DNA from: Cristatella mucedo
Taxonomy: Eukaryota; Bryozoa; Phylactolaemata; Cristatellidae
Direction of reading: 5' to 3'
Length of the DNA: 64,000 bases
NCBI GenBank assembly: GCA_009760855.2
Contig: WPIO01000112.1
Coordinates: 863,501-927,500, forward strand
Of this stretch, positions 26,388 through 36,899 are shown piece after piece; position 1 is the first letter of the stretch, and every line of letters starts with the position of its first letter. Below the pieces are notes generated by a model. It was given only the letters and a program-made list of their open reading frames with translations. It ran no database searches and was not told the origin of the DNA. The position numbers and the translations under genes are program-made.

Positions 26388-27935
26388 AATGTATCTTCAT
26401 CTGTAGCTCCACAATGCCGCCGCAAATACTCGGATGTTCCACATGAGAGTTTTCTACGCCCACGCAAAAGAGCCCACGAAAAGTCTAAGCGCCTTTCTGG
26501 ACGCTTTCGGTAGCCCAACAGACTTTACATCACGCAACAAAAAGAAAGGAAAGCGAGAAGCATAACTAATTACCAAATAAAAAGATCTTTTGTCGCCGAC
26601 TTTTTTTAAGCGGAAGAAGCTGAGCAGCCAATTTATTGTTCATAGATGACCTGCGGGCACGAGAAGGTTGAACTGGTGCCGCAGTTCAGCTAGGCATGAA
26701 GGAGCCAAGCCAAGGCAGGTCTTGTGTACAGCTTATGAATTTTACACTGTACCCAGATATCAACGAGGAGTCATTGCAGCTCCCTTAGCAAAACAGAAGC
26801 ATTTTTCAAACTTCTGGGGTTTCTTTACTATACTTGCAGCCACATTAATAGCCAGCTACACTAGCTTAGTGGTGGCTTTGTCGGCAGCCCAACCGAAATG
26901 AAATTGTATTAATCTAGCCGAGACAGAATCAGGGTGTTGGCTCAAATTTTGGCAGGTCACCGCTGTAGACAGTCCCGAAAATTTGATAGAGGTCGGGGAG
27001 GGGGCTGCGGAGGCAGCATCTTCTTGATGGGGCGCGCCAAATTTGGGCAGTTGTCAAAGTCGAAACCTAAATTGCGGGCACACGGTGATAGTCTCGCAAC
27101 AGAATTGCCTATTAGAAGATCAAAGATTTCCAATCAAGCCATACTTTTGGTGTTTCCCTACTAGCAGCATTTCCGTTTCATCGTCATAAACTTTAAATAC
27201 ATTGGCTGACATCCATGATAATATGTCTGAAAGGCGAGCGTTCAGTTTATCAATTGCTACAGCAGAATCCGATATTTTAAACGAGAAATACAGCTATGTA
27301 TAGTGAGCTAGAAGTGATAGACGATCCCTTGGGCTAGAACCACTTTTCTGAGAGGTTTATTATACGTGGAGACCAGCAGAAGACTGAGGCCTGACCCTTG
27401 CGGCGGACCCTTGCGGGACTCCAAAGGTGACTGTTCAGGAGCATTGGACCAGACCCTCACACGACACGGCTTGAGTGCGATCGGACAAGCATGATGTGAA
27501 ACCACCAGTGCATAGTCTGCTAGACTGATTGTTGTCCTCAATCGTTTAAGTGGGATATCTTGATCAGTGTTGCGGAACGCATCTGATAGATGCAGCTGGG
27601 CAAGGGCAGTGCCATTCCCATCATCGTTTTTTTGCAAAGGATGTCATTGTTTACACGGAGGAGAGCAGTTTCAATGGAGCGGTGTCGCTTGAATCTCAAC
27701 TGAAATTATTCCGACAATTTATTCTTTTCAATGTGTACTACAAGATGCTTACCGAAAGTCTTTTTAAGAACCTTTGTCAAAAAAGGAAGAAGTAAAGCTG
27801 GTCGACAGTTTTCTAAGATATCCAAATCTAATCCGGGCTTTTATAGATTAGGTCGAAAGATTGCTAATTTGAAGGAATTCTTCATGGATCAGCTTAGTTG
27901 AGGTTTCCCTGTCCAAGCAAACATGAATTTAGCAA
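26388..27935 (-). mobile_element. LINE family 2, degenerate RT to 3' end
   Basis: The 3' terminus lies at 26388 (TAATGTATCTTCATCTGTAG). Reading leftward on the minus strand, LSDAF-type, CGVPQG-type and SFLFKISDS-type remnants are visible with large gaps. Much decayed. Confidence 0.65.
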
Positions 27936-27940
27936 TGCTA

Positions 27941-30423
27941 CTTAATAATAATAATAATAATAATTCACTTGATAAAGCGCTCTCAGAGAACTTAATCTCT
28001 TTCTAGGCGCTTTAAATTTGCTGTAAAGTGAAATGCAATTGAATGGTAAGTAAAATCATGCTTGAAAAAACAAGCGAAATGAATAATATGGTTAGGGGTG
28101 ACATGCACAGGGTCACCATGCAAATGTGGTTAGTGGCAGCATGCACAGTGTCAGCACGCATAAGCACATGAAGGACGAATCACAGGATCCCACTCAATGC
28201 TGTCCTAAATAGGTGTGTTTTTAGGTTCCTTTTAAATGTGGTCAGGTCAGGGGATGTTCTGACGCAGGTCGGGAGGGAGTTCCAGGCTTTGGGAGCATAT
28301 GAACTAAATGCACGGTCTCCAAAGGATTTAAGGTTTGTATGAGGTATTTCTAGACTGTTGGATTCCGAAAAGCGGGTGGTACGATGCTTAGCCTGATGGG
28401 GTAGTATATCTGACAGATAGGCTGGAGCCATAGAATGAAGGGACCTAAAAGTGAGCGACAAAACCTTGAAGTCAATCCGTTGCATGACTGGTAGCCAGTG
28501 CAGGTCGGCGAGAAGTGGAGTAATGTGGCAACTGCGACGCTCACGACAGACAAACCTAGCTGCAGAGTTTTGCACCAGCTGCAATCGCCTGATCGCACAT
28601 GCTGGTAGGCCAGTGAGCAGTGAGTTGCAGAAGTCGAGACGGGATGTCACGAATGCATGGACCAACTTGGACGTGGTATCTTTATCTAAACAAGCCCGAA
28701 TTTTAGCAATGTTATGAAGCTGAAAATAGGCAGATTTGACTTTGGAGCTGATATGGTCGTCTAACGAGAGGTCGCTTTGGAATATGACACCTAGATTTCG
28801 GGTTGATTCAACTGGAGATATGCTGGCAGAGCCAATTTTGAGAGTCAGCCTTTCTAATCTCTGGATCACACTGGGTTTGTCCAAAACTAGTAAGTTAGTT
28901 TTATCATCGTTAAGTTTTAAAAAATTTGCTGCCATCCATGTGCGGATGTCATCAATGCATGCAGCAAGTGAGTTTAGAGAATTTGAGGTGCTCGAAGGCT
29001 GGGAGGGATCAAAGCAAAGGTACAACTGAGTGCCATCTGCATAGAAGTGAAAGCCTAGATTGTGCTTGGCAATCACATCAGCAAGAGGCAGAGTATAAAC
29101 CGTGTAAAGAACCGGACCTAGCACTGAGCCCTGAGGTACTCCATATTTCAGAGGTACTTCAGATGATCTTTGTCCATTCACGTCAATACTCTGGAGTCTA
29201 CCATTGAGATAAGACCTGAACCACTGCAGAGCAGTGTCAGTGATGCCCAGGCGAGATGAGAGGCGCTCTAGAAGAACTTTGTGATCGATAGCATCAAAAG
29301 CTGCCGAAAGATCAAGCAAAACAAGCAGAGACACTCTACCCATGTCTGGATTCCTAAGTAGGTCGTTGTATACCCGAAGCAATGCTGACTCTGTGGAGTG
29401 ATTAGCTCTAAAGCCAGACTGGAACTTACTATTAAAGTTTGAAGTTTTGATATATGATTTCAGCTGGTCCGCCACGACCCGTTCGAGTGTCTTTGATTGG
29501 AATGGTAGAAGGGAAACTGGGCAGTAGTCGCTCAAGTTCTCTTGGTCAAGTGTAGCTTTCTTGAGAAGTGGCCTGAGTACAGCTTTTTTGAAAGGTGCTG
29601 GGACGTGACCTGAGGCTAATGACATATTAATTATGTTAGTTATGCATGGCAGCAGCAGATCAATGCAACGTAGGAGCAGGACAGTGGGAATAGGGTCCAG
29701 AGGACTTGTTGTCTTCTTTGATTGAGATACGAACTTTAGGACTAGATCACTAGTGACCTGCTTAAATGCAGACATTGAGGTGCAGCCAGGAACCAAGGAA
29801 CAGCATTCTAGTGGGGAGGTGTTCATTGCAGGGATGGATTCCCTGATCTTGTCTATCTTCTGCACAAAGGATCGAGAGAAGCGATCGGCTAGATCATCAT
29901 TAGGATCATCAGGTAAGGAGCTAATCTGGGAACGGTTGAGGAGATGGTTTATTGTCGACATCAGCATTTTTGGATTGTGCATCTGTGATTGAACAACGTT
30001 TTTATAAAAACTAGACTTAGCCTTTGCTAGGATCGATTGGTACGACCTACAGTAGTCTTCATATGCCTGTCGATGGACAGTTAGTCCTGATCTTTTGTAT
30101 GCTTTTTCAAGCTTTTGTTTAGTAGACTTGGCTAGTTTAATGTCTGTGGTAAACCATAGGCCGTCTGGACGGGGGCGCACAGTGCGCTTTGTCAGAGGGG
30201 CAAACTCGTCTAGCGTGTCAGCTAGTGTTGAGTTGAAGCTATCTACCAATGATGACAGATCGGAGGGAGGATTGAGCAGCAGAGGTGAAGCAGATATTCT
30301 CGCACGGACAGCATCGATGCCAAGGGTCTTGAGGTTTCGCGATCCACAGGTTATTTTAGAGGAGGATGTGGGCACACACTGTAGAATGAATGAGATCTGC
30401 ATGTGGTCAGATAAGCATGATTT
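27941..30423 (-). mobile_element. LINE family 1, longest copy, nearly full RT ORF
   Basis: The element is 5' truncated inside the apurinic endonuclease domain; only the SDH motif remains (CLSDHMQISF). One open frame (28180-30453 on the minus strand, 757 codons) covers the linker and the whole [84 protein letters not shown], then the C-terminal [18 protein letters not shown]. The first eleven or so codons come from the abutting family 2 tail. The catalytic box is YADG, not YADD (Gly codon at 29032-29034), so the encoded RT should be dead. The 3' UTR and (ATT)n tail end at 27941. L2/CR1-like placement is from motif memory. Confidence 0.9.
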
Positions 30424-32945
30424 AATGTAATGTATCTCCGTCAGTAACTCCACAAAGTCATAAAGACCATGTGGGTATTACGCAGGAGAGTTTTGTATAG
30501 CGCACTCACAGCCTAAGCGGCTTTCAGTACGCATTCGGTAGCCAACAGACTTCGTCTCACGCAACAAAGAGAAAGTGGGAAGCATAGCAGAGTTAGGAGA
30601 GCAGTTGAGGTAGTGAGTAGCATAGAAGTAGCAGTTCAGGACCGCTGAAAAAGATGTGCCATAGTCGGCAGTTGGAGAGTAGATGTCGTTGCGTAAGAAT
30701 TGTGGAAGCGAGTTCCACAGTCTAGGACCTGCAGAGCTAAAGCTTCAGTCGCCAACTGTCTTTAAGCGGAGGAATGGGACAGCTAATTTATTGTCCACAC
30801 AGGACCTGAGGGCGCGAACAGGCTGAAACTGATGCAGCAGTTCAGCTAGGTACGAAGGAGCCAAGCCGTGGCGGGCCTTGTGGGTCAGCGTAAGAACTTT
30901 GCTCTGTATCCTTTGCTCAACCGGCAACCATTCTAGCTCTTTTAGCAAAGGAGACACGTGCTCAAACCGCTGGGACTTGAAGACCAGCCTTGCAGCCATA
31001 TTCATAGTCCGCTGTAGTGGCATAATAGCTTTCTTTGGTAGCCCAGCCAAAAGGGAATTACAATAATCAAGCCGAGACAGAACTAAAGAGCTAGTTAAAT
31101 TTTTTACAAGCCACTGTGGGAGACAGCTTCTAATCTTGGATAGGGATCGGAGGTGATGGCTAGCTGTAGAAGCAGTCTTCTGAATGAAGCTTTGAAATTG
31201 AGGCAGCTGTCGAACACGACACCTAGATTACGAGCATGTGGTGAAGGTCGCACAATAGCATCACCTATTAGAACAGCAAAGCCTTTTAATCCAGCTACAC
31301 GCTTAGGGTGTCCTATGAGAAGCAGTTCGGTTTTATCGTCATTTAATTTCAGGAAGTTTTCCGACATCCAGGATCGAATATCGGCAAAGCAAGCATTCAG
31401 TTTGTCAGTTGCTGCAGCAGATTCCGACGGTTTAAATGACAAATACAACTGAGTATCGTCAGCATAGAAGTGATATCCTATTCCATGGGCCTTAATCACT
31501 TTTCCCAGAGGTTGCGTATAAATGGAGAACAGCAAGGGACCAAGTACAGACCCTTGAGGGACTCCACAGGTGACCCTTCTCATGTCTGAGACCTGACCCC
31601 CACACGACACGGATTGAACACGATCAGACAAGTATGATTTAAACCACGCCAGTGCTTCGTCTGCCAGACCAATCGTTGTTCTCAGTCGTTCAAGCAGAAC
31701 TTCGTGATCAATGGTGTCGAAGGCAGCAGACAGATCTAGCAGAGCTAAGGCAGTGACATTCCCGTCGTCGTTGCCACGTAGAATGTCATTGTTAACACGG
31801 AGGAGAGCAGTTTCAGTAGAGTGCTGCCTCTTGAAACCTGATTGAAATGTTTCTGACATTCCATTATTTTCAATATGTTAAACTAGCTGCTTAGCAACAA
31901 TTTTTTCAAGAATCTTTGATAAGAACGGGAGAAGTGAAACTGGACGATAGTTTGCTAGGACCTCTGTGTCGAATCTAGGCTTTTTAAGAATAGGTCTAAC
32001 GATTGCCGATTTGAAGGACTTGGGGACGATCCCTTTTCCCAAAGAAGCATTAAAAATCTTGGTTATGGCAGGGCTAAGTTGGTCTGCAAGTGAAGACCAC
32101 AGAGATGAAGGTATAGGGTCTTCAGGAGACGAGCTCTTTTTGCTAGACCTTATTAAGGCAGCCACATCACAGGCAGAAACTTCGGAGAACCTTTTAAGAA
32201 AGGTCACAGGTTGAGGAACGGCGATTGCTTTGGTCGGAGGGGGCTTAATGGAGGCACGAATGTGCACAATTTTTTCAGTAAAGAAGGCTGAAAACTTTTC
32301 GGCTGAGCCCTTAATATCTGGGGAGTCAGACCTGACAGCCTTGGCCAGTAAATGGTTTACTGTCTTATAAATCTGTTTAGTGTCCGACTGGCAGGAATTC
32401 AATTTTCTAATGAAAAAAGAAGCCCTGGCTTTTTTAAGCTTTCGGGTGTAAACTCGAAGGAAGTCTTTAAAATTGACTAGGTCTGCTTCAGACCCCGATT
32501 TCTTGAAACGACGTTCCAGCCTGCGCTTAACACGGCGCATCTTAAGGAGTTTTTTTGTAAATTGAAAGGAATCTCGACGACTTTGAACACGGATAGAGCG
32601 AACGGGAGCATGCTTGTCAAGACTGTCCTGAGTGTCATGTTCATCGCATCAGTGAGGGTATCAATTGGTGATGACAAAGTGCAGTTATATGAGAAAATCT
32701 GGTCGAGTGTGTGACCCTTATGTGGGTAGGGCCTTGCACATGAGCCACAAGAGACAATGAGTCAGTCAATGCACAAAATTCGGTGCTGAAAGCGTCAGAT
32801 AAGTTATCAAAGTGAGCGTTGAAATCACCCATTACGAGGAAGTAGACAACAGACTTAGCTGAAAGTAGGCAGAACTGACTACGAAGCTGTGTGATCGTCT
32901 AGTGATTAGCCCTTTTAGGAAAAGAGACACTCAGATTTAGTAAAG
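30424..32945 (-). mobile_element. LINE family 2, endonuclease C-terminus through RT and 3' tail
   Basis: On the minus strand: endonuclease signature MGDFNAHFDNLSDAF and GPTHIRVTHSTRFSHI (32641-32832), then KRRLERRFKKSGSE (31878-32540), RT with [67 protein letters not shown] and [14 protein letters not shown] (31104-31859), and the C-terminal region (30745-31050). The frame is broken at several places. YADD is intact. The terminus TGTAATGTATCTCC abuts the family 1 element. This copy defines family 2 best. Confidence 0.9.
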
Positions 32946-33392
32946 ATAATTATAATAATATCGCAATCGATAAAGCACCATCAGAGAACTCCATCTCTTT
33001 CTAGGTGCTTTTAATTTTTCAGCAAAGGAAGCACGGTCGAACGGCAAGTGGTAGCATGCTCAATAAACAAGAATAATATGGTTAGGGGTAATATGCGCAG
33101 GATCAGCATCCAAGTTTGGTTAGTGGCAGCGTACACAGTGTCACCACCATAAGCACACGAAGGTCGAATCACAGGGACCCACAAAGTGCAGTGCTAAATA
33201 GATGCGTTTTTTATATCTTTTTAGTGTGTTCAAGTCGGGGGATGGCGTGACGCAAGTCGAATGTGAGATCCAAGCTTTGGAAGCATACGAATTAAAGGCA
33301 CGGTCTCCAAAGCATTTGAGGTTTGTACCAGGTACAAGTAAATGGATAGATTACGAAAAGCGGACGGTATGATGCTAAGCCTCCTTCGGCAG
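32946..33392 (-). mobile_element. LINE family 1, 3' end fragment
   Basis: (AAT)n at 32950-32962, the tail, 3' UTR and ORF end (SFGDRAF-equivalent region) on the minus strand. It stands directly 5' of the family 2 copy's truncated end. Confidence 0.75.
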
Positions 33393-33397
33393 TATTT

Positions 33398-34400
33398 TAA
33401 TGAATCTCCGTCTGTAACTTTACAAAGCTATAAAGATTATGTTGGTGTTACACAGCAGAGTTTTGTATAGCCCACTCACAGCCTAAGTGGCTTTCAGTAC
33501 GCATTCGGTTACCAACAGACTTCGTGTCGCGCAACAAAGAGAAAGTGTGAAGCATTACAGAGTCAGGAGAGCAGTGGCGAGAGTAATTAGCATAAGTAGC
33601 AGCTCAGGACCGCTGAAAAGGATGAGCCGTAGTCGGCAGCAGGAGAATAGCTGTCGTTGCGTAAGAATTCTGGAAGCGAGTTCCACAGTGTAGGACATGC
33701 AGAGCTAAAGCTTAAAGCTTAAAGCTAAAGCTTCTGTTGCCACGGACTTTAAGCGAAGGAAAGGCACAGCTTATTTATTGTCCACACAGGACCTGAGGGT
33801 GGGAACAGGCTGAAGCTGTTGCAGCAGTTCAGCTAGGTACGAAGGAGCCAAGCCGTGACGGGCCTTGTGGATCAGCATGAGAACCTTGCTCTGAATCCGT
33901 TGCTCAACCGGCATTCATTCTAGCTCCATTAGCAAAGCAGACACGTGCTAAAACCTCTGGGACTTGAGTACTAGCCTTGCAGCCATGTTCATAGTCAGCT
34001 ATAGCGGCCTATTAGTTTTCTTCGGTAGCCAAAAGAAAAATACAATAATCAAGCCGAAACAGAACTAGAGAGCTAGTTAAATTTCTTACAAGCAACTGTG
34101 GGAGACCGCTCCTAATCTTGGATAGGGATCGGACGTGATGGCAAGCTGTAGAAGCAGCCTTCTGAATGAAGCTTTTAAAATTTAGGTAGCTGCCGAAAGC
34201 GACTTCTAAATTTCGAACACGTGGTGATGATGGTCGCACAGCAGCATCACCTATTAGAATGGCAAAGCCTTTAAATAATGCCACACGCTTGGCGTGTCCT
34301 ATCAGCAGCAGTTCAGTTTCGTCGTCATCTAGTTTCAAGAAGTTTTCCGACATCCAGGGTCAAATGTCGGCAAGGCACACATACTTTTGGAACTAGCATC
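33398..34400 (-). mobile_element. LINE family 2, C-terminal ORF and 3' UTR
   Basis: Minus strand: [55 protein letters not shown], then a broken C-terminus and the 3' UTR. AAAGCTTAAAGCTTAAAGCT at 33703-33722 is a small local duplication. Confidence 0.75.
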
Positions 34401-34829
34401 TTAATATACGGCTGACAAACTTGAAGAGTAACATCCCACGTACGCAAGTTCGCAAACATTTAGCTGGACATTTAGAGAGCACTGCAGCTAGTAGCTCATA
34501 CGAAGCGCTTGAACACCAACTTGATATACAACTCCATTTTCAGTTTGGCATAATCTCGTTTAGAGTTATAGAGTTTCCAGACAAAAACGCACCAGATTGT
34601 GGCACGGATCCGTTCGTAGTTGTACTAAAACAGGACAACTCGAATGAACGCTTTTTGGAGGAAATGTAAATACGACTGGCGCACTTCGCTGCTCTAAAAT
34701 GTAAGCAGGTGACGATCTTTCCAAGAAGACGCGAGCACTGCCATCAACACGAAAAACGAAATGGAGGCAAGGCTATGGCAGCCTCGGGAGCAATCTGCAG
34801 ATTGTTCGATGAGGAGAAGGAAAATTTCT
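34401..34829. other. Intergenic, unassigned
   Basis: An open frame at 34421-34669 (+) has no recognised motif. Nothing else seen. Confidence 0.3.
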
Positions 34830-35575
34830 GTATCTCACTGGGTTTGCCCATAACTAGTAAGTTAGTTTTATCATCGTTTAGTTTTAGAACATTTGCTGCC
34901 ATCCATGTGCGGATGGCAATAATACATGCAGCAAGTGAGTTGAGAGAATTCGAGGTGCTCGAAGGCTGGGAGGGATCAAAGCAAAGGTACAACTGAGTGT
35001 CATCCGCATATAAGTGAAAAGCCTAGATTGTGCTTGGCAATCATATCAGCAAGAGGGAGAATATAAACCGTGAAAAGAACCGGACCTAGCACGGAGCCCT
35101 GAGATACCCCGTATTTCTGAGGTACCTCGGATGATCTTTGTCCATTCACGTCAATACTCTGGAGTCTCCCACTGAGATAAGATCTGAACCGTTGCAGAGC
35201 AGTGTCAGTGATGCCCAGGCGAGATGAGAGGCTCTCAAGAAGAACTTTGTGATCGATGGTATCAAAAGCTGCCGAAAGATAGAGCAAAACAAGTAGAGAC
35301 ACTCTACCTATGTCTGCATTCCTAAGAAGGTCGTTGTACACCCTAAGCAATGCTGACTCTGTGGAGGAATTTGTTCTAAAGCCAGACTAGGACTTATTAG
35401 CCAGGTTTGAAGTTTCAATATATGAGTTCAAGTGGTCCGCCATGACTCGTTCCATTGTCTTTGATAGAAATGGTAGAATGAAGACTGGGCGCTAGTTACT
35501 CAAGTTCTCTTGGTCAAGTGTCGCTTTCTTGAGAAGTGGCCTGAGTACAGCTTTTTTGAAAGGTGCTGGGACATG
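34830..35575 (-). mobile_element. LINE family 1, central RT fragment
   Basis: Minus strand: [74 protein letters not shown]. One frameshift breaks the YADD region. At 35575 it meets the 3' part of another family 1 copy in opposite orientation. Confidence 0.8.
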
Positions 35576-35576
35576 G

Positions 35577-36163
35577 CTATCCCCTGACTTGTCCACTATT
35601 AAAAAAAACTAGAAACGCATCTATTTACCACAAGATTTAGTGTATCCGTGTGATTTTTCCTTTGTGTGCTTATGTAGTATGAATAATCGTCGCGAGTGGC
35701 ACAGAACGCTAGCCGACGTGCAACACCGCCAGTTTATTTCACCTCCACACTGAGCAGGGCGAAGCACAACTCTTCTCGCCCCTCTCGCCCACCGGAGTCA
35801 CCCGACTCCCTAGGCAAAACAACCACTAATAGCACGGCCCGGCTGCTTACCACATCGAGTGTCACAGCCCACTCGTACAGCGATCAGGGGTAGTGTCATC
35901 AATTAAATAAAACCACAGCTTATCCATGCTGACACTGTGCATGCTGCCCCTAACCACACTTGCTTTGTGCCCCTGTGCATGTCCCCCCTAAGCATGTTAT
36001 TCATGTTGTTTATCAAGCATGTTATTTCCACTAACCATTCAATCGCCGCTAATTGAGCATGCTACCACTAACCATTTGGTCGTGTTTCCTTCGCAGCAAA
36101 TGTAAAGTGCCTAGAAAGAGATTGAGTTCTCTGAGGGTGCTTTATCAAGTGTATTATTATTAT
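35577..36163 (+). mobile_element. LINE family 1, 3' part, interrupted by a solo LTR
   Basis: It begins at CCCCTGACTTGTCCAC (end of ORF) and continues through the 3' UTR to TAAAGTGCCTAGAAAGAGA and (ATT)n at 36150-36163. The 3' UTR is split by the 245-bp insertion at 35673-35917. Confidence 0.8.
35673..35917. mobile_element. 245-bp solo-LTR-like insertion with GCTTA target duplication
   Basis: The insert starts TGTAGT and ends ACCACA, near-inverted termini of the TG..CA type. It is flanked by GCTTA at 35668-35672 and 35918-35922, and interrupts a LINE 3' UTR whose intact sequence (GTGCTTATGCGTGCTGACAC) is known from other copies. An AATAAA sits 10 nt from its end. All of this fits a solo LTR of an LTR retrotransposon. 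No internal region or second copy is in the window. Confidence 0.7.
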
Positions 36164-36677
36164 TATGCGGTGACGAACGCGCAGCGGTTGCTTAATCGGT
36201 GTGATCTAATAGCATACGAATTAAAATTCTTGCTCAGATTCTCGGTAACTAACTATTCAATGCTTTTTCAATCGTGTGCCAGTAGGTGAACGCTAGCAAG
36301 AAAGATGCACTGGACGTTAAAGAACACCGTATCCTACAGAGTGTCTCTTTGAGTAGGTGGTCGATAAGTCTGGATTTTTCGAAAGATACCAATAATGAGC
36401 ACAATAGATTTATCAATAACTTTATATCTCGTCTACGACTATATATGTGACTTTCCTTCTTCTTGTGCTGCGTGCACTAATCGCGTTCTAGTTTTGAGAC
36501 CTTTTTAGGTATTAGGTATCAATATTTAGACTATTGGTCGTTGAAGACTAAGATAAGATTCTCGCCCATTTCCAGCCAAGCGAAGTGCTGTGGTTTTGGC
36601 ATGCTACGTAGCCCATATTATGGCTGCCTAGATCTTATTCTTGGTATCTGAATAATTCAATGATTAGGAACCGGCCA
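36164..36677. other. Intergenic, unassigned
   Basis: Nothing recognised. Confidence 0.3.
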
Positions 36678-36795
36678 TGCCATAATAATAATAATAATAA
36701 CAGTATATTTGTATAGCACCCTCAAAGAATTTGGTATCTTTCTAGGCACTTTTCATTGGCTGCAAAGGAAGCAGGATCAAATGTTTAGTGAAAGT
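36678..36795 (-). mobile_element. LINE family 1 tail-only fragment
   Basis: (AAT)n, then the reverse complement of the AGCGCC..AGAGA tail and about 60 nt of 3' UTR. Very short. Confidence 0.65.
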
Positions 36796-36899
36796 TGCCC
36801 TTGTTAGTAAATAACCATAATGACACTGGAAAAAACTCAGGCGCGTGTTCGCTCACCCTAGCCTCCAGCTTTGCTTCGTACGACCACTTCTCCGGCGAT

